A stretch of DNA of 24,280 nt from an uncultured Oscillospiraceae bacterium (GTDB taxonomy: Bacteria > Bacillota_A > Clostridia > Oscillospirales > Oscillospiraceae), in assembly GCA_947631215.1 (NCBI GenBank), contig CANRKN010000022.1:1-24280 (forward strand), given 5' to 3'. A model generated the notes under the pieces. It saw only the letters and a program-made list of their open reading frames with translations. It was not told the DNA's origin and ran no database searches. The position numbers were made by a program, and so were the translations under genes. Shown one piece after another: positions 7,104 through 15,600 of this stretch. Positions within the stretch are counted from its first letter, which is position 1. Each line of letters begins with the position of its first letter.

Positions 7104-7451
7104 ATGCCACAGCAGAACGTCACCATTTCCCTGATGGACCCCTGGCTTATGGGGATCGATCCTGTCGCGACCGGGAGGCAGCTGCGCAGCATGCGCCGCG
7201 GGCACAGCCTGACTCAGGAAATGCTCTCCGAACTTTTTGGGGATGGCGGTGAATCGGCGTCCAGGGTAGCTATCAGCAACTGGGAAACCGGCAAAAAGCT
7301 GCCGAGCCTGGCGCACGTGGTGTTCCTGGCAGAGCTGTACAGGTGCCCTCTTGACGAGCTGGTCGTCAGTTTTCGGAGATCACACGTCACCGAGGACTGC
7401 GCCCAGCCCGTCCCTTTATTGAGCATTATAATTTTTTATTTGATATGTTGA
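7104..7451 (+). CDS. XRE/Cro-type helix-turn-helix regulator
   Basis: A 115-aa protein with one Cro/C1-type HTH at residues ~22-85: GRQLRSMRRGHSLTQEMLSE gives helices 1-2, and SRVAISNWETGKKLPS gives the recognition helix and its cap, followed by HVVFLAELYRCPLDELVV. An unusual 6-7-residue Gly/Ser-containing loop (GDGGESAS) separates helices 2 and 3. The C-terminal ~25 residues are short and end in a hydrophobic IIIFYLIC. The start is fixed by AAGGAGG (7089-7095). It has its own consensus promoter and a strong terminator overlapping its stop codon, so it is monocistronic. It is the likely regulator of the element's cargo and/or of itself; targets are unproven. Confidence 0.88.
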   Translation: MPQQNVTISLMDPWLMGIDPVATGRQLRSMRRGHSLTQEMLSELFGDGGESASRVAISNWETGKKLPSLAHVVFLAELYRCPLDELVVSFRRSHVTEDCAQPVPLLSIIIFYLIC

Positions 7452-7489
7452 GGCGAACACGTGTTCACACACGTGTTCGCCTCTTTTTG
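7451..7489 (+). terminator. Strong Rho-independent terminator after the regulator gene
   Basis: A perfect 13-bp stem (7451-7463 with 7470-7482) and a 6-base loop are followed by CTTTTTG. The first stem base is the last base of the TGA stop codon. Confidence 0.95.
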
Positions 7490-7540
7490 TAACCCATCGG
7501 TATTTAGACCGCCGGGTTTAAATTGTGTATATTTTTATAG

Positions 7541-7550
7541 ATCGCGCGAT
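7541..7550. promoter_or_regulatory. Palindrome ATCGCGCGAT upstream of the nuclease gene
   Basis: A perfect 10-bp palindrome, with imperfect AT-rich extensions on each side, lies 28 bases ahead of the nuclease ATG in an otherwise AT-rich leader. A TATAAA follows at 7552-7557, but I find no -35 at proper spacing. It is a candidate operator. Confidence 0.35.
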
Positions 7551-7578
7551 TTATAAATATCTGAAGGAGGTCTGACCC

Positions 7579-8586
7579 ATGCGTGATCCAAGCCGCAGTT
7601 CCGTCGACCCGGAGACGGACAATGTCATATATAGCAGTCCGCTTGAAATCACAAAAGGTGACCACAGCAATATGCCCGCCCGTACAGACGCATACCTGCC
7701 CGGCGACGAGCGCGGCCACGTTACTGCTTCGTCGCTGGGCGGGGTCAATTCTACCGCCAACGTAGTGGCTCAGCACCATGACGTAAACCGTGCATTCGTT
7801 TCCATGGAGCGGGGTGAACGGACTGCCCTGCAGAACGGAAGTGATATCTATTCTGAAAAGACCGCTGTCGTCAACGGCAGGCCCGGAGCCTTCCTGCTCT
7901 CGGATACGGTGACATATGCTGACGGCCATGCCGAATCCATTCACCATTCTTTTGCCAACGCATCAAACGCGGAGCAGGAGGTCTGGAATGCGCAGTCAGC
8001 AGAGCTACCCGGCGTTGCGGCAGACTATGCCCCGGCAGATCACAGCGGAGCGCCTGCAGCGGACTGCTCTGCTGACGCCGACGCCGCCTCGGCAGGCGAT
8101 ACTGTTGCCGCGGTGCTGATACATCATCCGATGCCGACGCAGCAGATATGGATGACGGCGCAAACCAAAACCTGGGGTGGGTCGAGGCCGCACGAAATCT
8201 CTTTTCCGCTGTCCTTCGTACGATCATTGACTGCTTCACAAATGAAAATCTGTGGATGTGCATTCAATGATGAGTCAGGGTCAGGAAAACTTTCCCGCGC
8301 AAGCAGCGATCATCTGCTGTCGCTGACACGCGACAGCCGGAGGTGCTCCATGGAAATATTTATTACAGGGACAGGGGCGCTCTTGATTGTCGCTTATGTT
8401 TCTACGGCGGCATGGCTGATATGCCGGAGCGACACGATCGGCGGCACGATCAGAACGGCAGCGGCTTTTCTTTGCGGCAGTATTCTTGTAGTCCCGCTTG
8501 CTGGGATACTGGCAGCTGTTTTGTGCCGGATTATTATCGTTGTTCTCATAGTGGTCATAGTTTTTGCTCTGTTTGCCTGCGGATGA
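7579..8586 (+). CDS. DNA/RNA non-specific endonuclease-like (ββα-metal) protein; apparent frameshift fuses it to a downstream membrane protein
   Basis: The uninterrupted frame encodes 335 aa. Residues ~35-130 look like the Endonuclea_NS_2 nuclease family: RGHVTASSLGG (candidate catalytic H47), then NSTANVVAQHHDVNRAF (N61, N70), an ME pair at 76-77, and a following β-rich stretch ending in SDTVTYADGHAE. AAGGAGG precedes ATG 7579. Residues ~135-180 are Ala/Asp-rich. From ~180 the frame turns Ser/Arg/Thr-rich and unprotein-like, whereas another frame from 8118 reads DTSSDADAADMDDGANQ, NLGWVEAARNLFSAVLRTII and ends at TGA 8268-8270. I infer an indel near 8110-8126: the original nuclease probably ended at 8270, and the C-terminal 78 residues are a separate gene (8350-8586). 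No signal peptide or toxin-delivery domain is seen. Confidence 0.65.
   Translation: MRDPSRSSVDPETDNVIYSSPLEITKGDHSNMPARTDAYLPGDERGHVTASSLGGVNSTANVVAQHHDVNRAFVSMERGERTALQNGSDIYSEKTAVVNGRPGAFLLSDTVTYADGHAESIHHSFANASNAEQEVWNAQSAELPGVAADYAPADHSGAPAADCSADADAASAGDTVAAVLIHHPMPTQQIWMTAQTKTWGGSRPHEISFPLSFVRSLTASQMKICGCAFNDESGSGKLSRASSDHLLSLTRDSRRCSMEIFITGTGALLIVAYVSTAAWLICRSDTIGGTIRTAAAFLCGSILVVPLAGILAAVLCRIIIVVLIVVIVFALFACG
8350..8586 (+). CDS. Small hydrophobic membrane protein (probable independent gene in the same frame)
   Basis: ATG at 8350 is preceded by GGAGGT five bases upstream (8339-8344), so this 78-aa product can be made independently of the nuclease frame that reads into it. It has two to three predicted membrane segments (ITGTGALLIVAYVSTAAWLI; TAAAFLCGSILVVPLAGILA; IIIVVLIVVIVFALFAC) and almost no soluble part. 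No family is recognised. It ends 16 bases before the next gene, which has its own ribosome site. Its position beside a nuclease could suggest a membrane partner or immunity protein, but nothing in the sequence proves that. Confidence 0.55.
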   Translation: MEIFITGTGALLIVAYVSTAAWLICRSDTIGGTIRTAAAFLCGSILVVPLAGILAAVLCRIIIVVLIVVIVFALFACG

Positions 8587-8602
8587 TAGGAGGGAGAAAC
8601 AT

Positions 8603-9391
8603 TTGGCTTTGAAACAAATAGTTGATGCTATGTTGCATGTTTTAGATAAAATCGCAGTCGTATTATTCCCAGACGGTAGCTGGGCGTTTGTCTACAGCTA
8701 TCTGTGTGGAAGAGATGGTATTGCGCCAACTACCAGCTCATTATTGTTGCTTGGTCTTTCAGTTTCGCTAATCTATGCAGGTTTCATACTGCTTCTGCCA
8801 TCTCCGAAAACACTGAGGAAATGGATGAAATGGCCGCGCCGGAAAATACGTGCCGAAGATTACGTACAGAGCAGCAGGACCATTAAATTTGTGCAGGCAG
8901 TTATATGGGGCGCGTCATTCTTTTGGGTCATGAACGCCGCGGTCTGGTTTTTGACCCGGGTGTGCGCGGCAAACAATTTGGAAGTAAGCGCCTCCTATAC
9001 TGCTGTCGCGCATCAGGCATTTCTCTATGTAGTCCTCTGCAGTGTGATCTGGCTTCTCTATCGTCTGGTGCGTGAAGACGAGTACAGAAGTCTTTTGATC
9101 AAAGAAGAGGTCCTGCCATCCATTCATTATGCTTTATCAGGCAAACTGTCGGAGGAAGAAGAAAACAGGTGCTATCCGGCCATTCGATCGGTCACAGCCG
9201 TCTCGCGGGCTGCAAAAACAGAGCTGTTCGATTTATGGTACGACACTAAAAACGACGGCGGCGCGATCGATGGGCAAAAATGCCTGGATGTGGTTTTGGA
9301 CGTCATATATAACGATACGCACCCTTACATATGGCTGACCAAACGGGAGAGGCAAACGATGGAAAGCGTCAGAAACTCTTTGGGGCGATAA
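8603..9391 (+). CDS. Uncharacterised three-pass membrane protein with cytosolic C-terminal domain
   Basis: A 262-aa protein of unknown family. TAGGAGGG supports the TTG start at 8603 rather than the in-frame ATG at 8564, which lies inside the preceding gene. Membrane segments are near residues 34-54 (LLLLGLSVSLIYAGFILLL), 83-105 (VIWGASFFWVMNAAVWFL) and 119-141 (AFLYVVLCSVIWLLYRLV). The C-terminal ~120 residues are soluble and charged (YRSLLIKEEVLPSIHYAL, KLSEEEENRCYPAI, DVVLDVIYND). It is co-directional and closely spaced with the nuclease and small membrane genes, probably one transcript. Confidence 0.75.
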   Translation: MALKQIVDAMLHVLDKIAVVLFPDGSWAFVYSYLCGRDGIAPTTSSLLLLGLSVSLIYAGFILLLPSPKTLRKWMKWPRRKIRAEDYVQSSRTIKFVQAVIWGASFFWVMNAAVWFLTRVCAANNLEVSASYTAVAHQAFLYVVLCSVIWLLYRLVREDEYRSLLIKEEVLPSIHYALSGKLSEEEENRCYPAIRSVTAVSRAAKTELFDLWYDTKNDGGAIDGQKCLDVVLDVIYNDTHPYIWLTKRERQTMESVRNSLGR

Positions 9392-9429
9392 TACAAGCGC
9401 CGCTAATACCCAACTAGTACTCAAACGGT

Positions 9430-9600
9430 ATGTTTTCCGTACTCTATGGCGGCGTCAGCGCCGGGGACGCTTCTATGCAGAAATCTGCGGGATCCGTCAC
9501 GGAAACAAAGACGAACACGATGGACTCGCTTACTGCCGGCATTGGCCAATCGTTAGAATTGACCTCTAAACAAAGATGTGATACCATAATTAGGGTATGA
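9430..9600 (+). pseudogene. Small ORF or gene remnant (56 aa), Ser/Thr-rich
   Basis: The frame reads MFSVLYGGVSAGDASMQKSA and continues Ser/Thr/Gly-rich to QSLELTSKQRCDTIIRV. Composition and pattern look coding, but there is no ribosome site upstream and its end overlaps the promoter of the giant gene. The style recalls Ser/Thr-rich linkers of large bacterial ATPases, so it may be a decayed piece of a larger gene. That is a weak impression. The remainder of 9392-9661 holds only the promoter. Confidence 0.3.
9559..9598 (+). promoter_or_regulatory. Promoter and dyad operator of the giant ATPase operon
   Basis: TTGACC (9559-9564), 17 bases, TACCAT (9582-9587). The -10 lies inside an 18-bp near-palindrome (9581-9598; 16 of 18 positions symmetric, ATACC...GGTAT arms). 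This placement is typical of a repressor site and suggests that the operon is controlled by a DNA-binding protein, perhaps the XRE regulator at 7104. The TTG start at 9662 has a GGGAGTG ribosome site. Confidence 0.55.
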
Positions 9601-9661
9601 TTGTCTGCGGAAATATAGATAACACAAATTAATAATAGCAAATTAAAGGGAGTGAAATAAA

Positions 9662-12600
9662 TTGCAGCAAGACAGAGAATATGACAATCTGAATTTGTAT
9701 TTGCTGAAAAAGGTAATAATCACATTTGAAGACGGCCATTCTGCTTCGGGAACGCTAACAGATATTTCACTGGAGAGGGATGAGCTCACTCTCGACAGCA
9801 CAGCATATTCAATAAGCACAATACGCGATATCGAAATGACCGGAAATGTTACATACCATACTTATGCTGCCGACCCACAGAAACAATGTGATATTGACGG
9901 TCTGTATTTCGGCTTGAATGATATTATCTCTGATACAGATCATTCAAAGCTCTATTTCGGAGAATTCAGCTGTTTTGCAGCTTGTCATCTTGTTTTCTCT
10001 GAGACCAAAATATGTGCTGCGGATATACGGATCTTGTCATATTCACATAACTTTTATCTCCCCGCATTAACAAAATCCCTGTATTTGTATATTCTGCAAA
10101 ATGAGACATTCATCGTAGGAATTCTGGAAAAAACAGAAAATGAGGAGTATTTTGTCCGGACCCCTTCCGGGCAGGCATGCCCAATCGATTTTGACGAGGT
10201 TCAGGACATAATCCGTCTTCCTCTCATGAACGAATCGGTAGAGATCACTCTCAGAGATGGCGCAAAAATATCCGGGACGGTATCCGCAGCAAATGATGCC
10301 ATAATTGTTCTCATTGGAAGCTCTGTGCCCATGGTAAAGCTCCCGGATGTGGCTGCGATCCGCTACAAGGGAACAGTCACTGTCAACACGATCAAACTGC
10401 CAGCCGGAACAGTAAAACAGGTCAAAATATATTTGGGCGTAAAAGAAGAATCGTTCCTGTGCAAGTTTCCCTTTTTCCATACGAAGGAAGACGAAGCTGC
10501 CGCTATCGAGGGGGCCGCTGCGACCTTTACGCCTGGCGTCACAGAGCGTAGCTTGATCGCAAAAGACGTGGAGGTCGCAGGCGCAGAACAAGCTGTCAGT
10601 GATGAGGAGCAGGAGATTGGCATTGTCGTCATTGCGCCTACGCATACCCGGACGGTTGGTTACATAGGCCGGGAATTCATCACCAAGACCTATAGCCTGT
10701 TTACCCACAGCAGCATGCCCCGGGGGGATGTGGCATTCAGTGCGGATCAGTTGTCCTTCCGCATCGACATTCACAGCATCAACATTGTCAGGTATAAATG
10801 CAGCAGACAGACCGTTCCGGCAAGAGCGCATCAAATTGAGCTTGTGGAGTCCTATCCTGTCTCGGACTACGCGAAAGTCTGGATCGACGAAAACGGCGCG
10901 GTCCGAAAGATGCCGGTATCTGTTCTGTTTTTAGACCGGTTTTCCTCGCAGCAGGTGAGTGTGGAGCTGACCGACGGCAGACAGGTCTCAGGGACCCTCC
11001 TCAGCAAAAACGGCTCCAGTCTGAGTTTGGGCGGCGAAACCGACACGGCCTCTATAGAGCTGGACGACGTCGCCCGGGTGTTTTATTATGGCACGGTCAC
11101 AGCATATCAGTCAAACAATGGCACCGGTTTTATCAACGGTCAGTATTGGTTCCATGTCAACAACTTTATAGATCCGGACCAGGTCAGACAGCTGGAGCCT
11201 GGCGTGTCGGTAAGATTCTCTTTTGAAGTTTCCTCTAAAGGAAATATGTGCGCGGCTACGCGCATCGAGATCATAAACAGCACACAAAAAAAGGGTTATA
11301 TATTAAAATTCATTCCCCCAAAATTCTCCAGAAAAGGTTATGGATTTATCATCCCGTCAGCGCTGCTGGCAGATCGCTTGGATCGGAATGACAGGTCAGG
11401 GACGATATATTTTCGGGAGTCCGATATAGAAAATCCGGGTACGTTCAGCCTCAATACGAACAATTGCTATTATTCTGTGACATATACAGAAGGTGAGAAT
11501 AACACCGCGCACAACATCCGTATCCTGGAGGAACTTTTGTTCCAGAAGAAGCCGCCCAAACCCGTGCCTGATCCGGTAAAGGTCGAGACAGTCACTGAGG
11601 TCTTTCCCATCGCCGACATTGTGCAGACCATTCCCGCACCGGACGGACCAGCCTTTGAATATGGCCTCCTCATCACAAACTCATTCGGCCCTTCCCCCGG
11701 GTTCATCGGTCCTCAGTATTTTAACCGCATTTATGACAAAGAAAACACATACGATCGCAGCCAATCCATCGATTTCAGTCCGGCGGAAGCCAGCATCACT
11801 CCCGCTCGGGAACTGAAAACAAATGAAGCTTACTTGGTCAGATATGTGCGGAATGGTACGTTCATAAGCCCTTCGACTGGCTTGGAGCAGCCGGCCATTG
11901 ACTATTCTTATCCGATCGAAATCGTTCATACCTACGAAAAAGAACAGTACGCGAGCATCCGTGTCGACGCCGGCATGATCACGCTCAAACGCGTCAGGAA
12001 CGACACGCCGGCACCGGTTGGCGGCTATGTGCCGGAGCTGTCGCTGGGAGAGAGCCTGTATCTCAAGCTGAAAGACGGTACGGCCTGCAGCGGCGTCTTC
12101 TCCGGCGAGACCGAAGAGACCTATCTTCTCTCTGACGGAAAGATCATTGAAAAAGACTCTGTTGACCGGCTGTTCCGATTTGGCGTCATCACCGCTCTGG
12201 ACATAGAAGGCGGCGCCGCCACACTTAACAACATTTTCGACTTCAAGCTCATTGTCGCCGAGCCGAAAATGGTCAGCATCCTCAAAAACCAAAGGGATGT
12301 CGTCAGACTGCATGTGATGTATTCGTGCCAGGACGGAAAGATAACAGAGGTCTGCCGCATATCCAGGGAATGCCTGGGCTGTCTGCTGTGGGATGCCGGC
12401 GTAGTCACAGACGTGGACAGCGGCGCACACAACATCGTTATCGATTCCTCCATCACCCACTATCTGTCGGTGATGTCTGAAAACGTCAACACATATGTGA
12501 ACAACAAAACGATCCTGGACCGCGCGGTTTTTGTAAAACAGGTGTTCCACCCCTATCTGGGCAGCAGCGATGCGGAGCCGGGCCTCACGGCGATGGCTGT

Positions 12601-15600
12601 GGACGTCCGGTGCCAAGAGGAAGAGCTGAAGATCCAGTACGACGACGGCAAGGACGTCTACTTGGGATACAGAAACCCCACGATCTTCTTCCCCGTTTTT
12701 GGCTCGTCCAAGTTCCTGAGTGAAAATGTCGGCCAGACCGTTCTGGTCTCGTTCCGCACCAGCCCGGACCTGACCGGCCTGGAGGGTTATGTCGAGGACG
12801 ACATCGACGGGGGACCCGACAGCTCAGAACTCGTTGAGGAAGACAGCTCCTCGGGCATCCAGCAGGAGCCCCTCAGCCTTCTGCTTCTGCAAAGAGAAGA
12901 GACAGACAATGTCTTTCTTGGTCAAGAGGAGAAGCTTACCGATCAGGAACACGCGCAGCGTGCCGTCGAGCAGCTTCTCAGTAAACCGAAGCGTCTCGCA
13001 GCCATCAAACTCGCCATGGAATGCCCGAAATATGATCTCCTTCCCAACAGAGATAACCTTCTCAAAACAGAGATTCGATCCCGCTGTACCGCGATCGGTC
13101 TCGACGCCAATTCCTATTACGGTGAGCAGGCGTTTTATCTCTCCACACTGCTGCGCTATCCCGCCCCTGCCAGGCCCAAAGCCAAGGGCAGCAGCCGCTA
13201 TGTGAACAACAAATACACCAATAAATACACCAACTACGACTGCTTATACCGGCTGTTCTCCCAGGATTTTGAGAACCGCGAGCACCTGGTGAAATACGTT
13301 CAGAAGGACCGGCCGGCGACAAGGACGGATCTTGTCACCCTATTCACCAGGCAGTGTCTGCAGATAGGGGAACTGGTCGCGCACATCGTTCTGCTGGACA
13401 AATTGAGCTTAGATATCATATGCCCGCTCATCCGCACCAACAAGCGGCTCGCTGACACGATCATTTCCTATGCGAAAGAGATCGACGATATGATCTCCAG
13501 CGAAGACGTCGCCGAGGTGATCGGCGCCCTGCAGGAGCGGTATCTGCGGGACAAGCGCAGGTTCACCACAAGGACGATCGCCCTTGTAGGCTCGGCGAAC
13601 GTGTGCGAACAGCTGAAGGAGCTTCTGCCGAATATGCAGAGCCGTTTTTTGAAGCTGGTATGCAGCGATGACCAGCAGCGATTCGACCGGCTGAGGAGGA
13701 TCTGCGAGGACGTTCTGGACTACACAAACAAGTCCGGATTCTCCCTGCAGGAGCAGCAGTTGATGAACGCTTACCGGGAGGCCGTTACGCTGGAGGAAGA
13801 GACCCTGTCGCATCCGTGTAAGGAGTCTACGGAGTTCCTTCTGAATTCCGGGCACATCGACACCCAGTTCAACATCCTCACCTCCGTCAAGAAGAACATC
13901 TCCTCTCTGCTCGACCAGCTGTATCAGGATGCGCTCATGCCCCGGATCCAGTGCAAGCTGAATCAGGACACGATCCAGCCCGACGCCAAGACGTTCTGGC
14001 TGCTCATCGAAAACGGAGGCCAAAGCGATAATCTGCAGCCCGCAGAGAATCTGCACATCGAGCTGGAGTCCTTTACCCAAGGCTTCATGCTCCCCAAGCA
14101 GGTGCGCCTGACGCAGAGCCGGCTGTCCTGCGGTGGTCAGTTGTCGGCAGAGGTAGAGTTTGAACTGAGCGGCGTCACAACCGGCGCGCTGGAATTCGGC
14201 TGGACGGCGAGCTTTGAATACACGACCGCGTTCAACGAGGACGGTACGACCAGAAAGTCCGTGTTTTCACAGGAATCTGAACTGCCGCTGCAGCTGCAGA
14301 TCGACACCGCCCAGGCGCATGTCAAAAACTATGACGCCGTGAACCCTTACGCCGCCCCCGCACATGGAGAGCCTCTTACCGACAAGCAGATGTTCTTCGG
14401 CCGCGAGGCGGAAAAGCAGAAGATCCTTGGCTGCATCTACACCGACGACGGGACTGAGAAACGGTTCATCCCCGGCAGCGCTGTCATCATCTACGGGCAA
14501 AAGAAATGCGGCAAGACCAGTCTGGCCAACCAGATCAAGAACGATATCGCAGACGACCCTGTGCTGTCAGACAGGGCGATATTGCTGAATTTTGGCAATG
14601 TGCTGGACGAAACTGGCGGCGAGGAGTTGTTACATCGGTTTAAGCGCAACTTCTATTCCATGATCTTGTCTCGGTTTGAAGATGAAATAATCGACGAACA
14701 TCCCGATATCGTGGAGTTGCTGGACGACGCTGGTCTTGAGATCCCAGATCTTCTTTCTTATAATAACCAGGATACCTGGTCTGCGCAATTTGATAAATTC
14801 TTTCTCGATTTCTCAAGGCTGGACGCCGGAAAGCACCAGATCATCCTCTTCATGGACGAGTTCACTTTGCTGTGTACAACGATCCTGTCTGTAATCAACA
14901 AAGACCCGAGTAAAGCCTCATTTGCGAGTATTCCAGATTTTATCAAGACCTTCTCACAGTATGGTTTTATTCAGCTCATTATCGGCCATGCGAACATGAT
15001 GCGCGCACTGGACACACTGGGCGTCCGTAATCACACAGCGGAGTTTGCCAAATCCATCGAGATATCCACGCTGGATGACGCGGCGTCCCGGGAACTGGTG
15101 ACCAAACCCATGATAGACAAATTTGGATTCGACGTATACGGGACAGAATTGGGCAAGCAGGCTGTGGACCGGTTATTGGAGCTCTCCGGCCGCTGGCCCG
15201 CATGGCTGATGAAACTCTGCAACAGAATGTTTATGTACTACAAGGATCCGAAAAAATGCCCTGGAACAGATATACTCCCCCGCGACGTCGACGCCATGCT
15301 CCGGGACTACATCAACGAATTGCTGCTGACAGATTTTGATATCCTTGTACGGGAAGACGGTGACAATATAGGGAAGATGGAAGATCTTACCACCTATCAC
15401 TACCTAAAAAGCGCTGCATTGCTGTCCTTCGCGTCCAATGACAGGCGGACGGCAGACAGCGCCGAGATCACACGGTCACTGGTCCGGGATTACGGCTATT
15501 CTGCAGCAGACATAGATAAGACGCGAAATATTCTTGAGGCGAGACGCGTGATCTCCGTCACCAATGGCGGGCGTGTAAAAATCAATACTTGGCTGCTTGC

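Noticed and set aside
10067..10834. 255-aa minus-strand frame
   Set aside because: Lies entirely within the giant gene, with no ribosome site and no coding-like composition.
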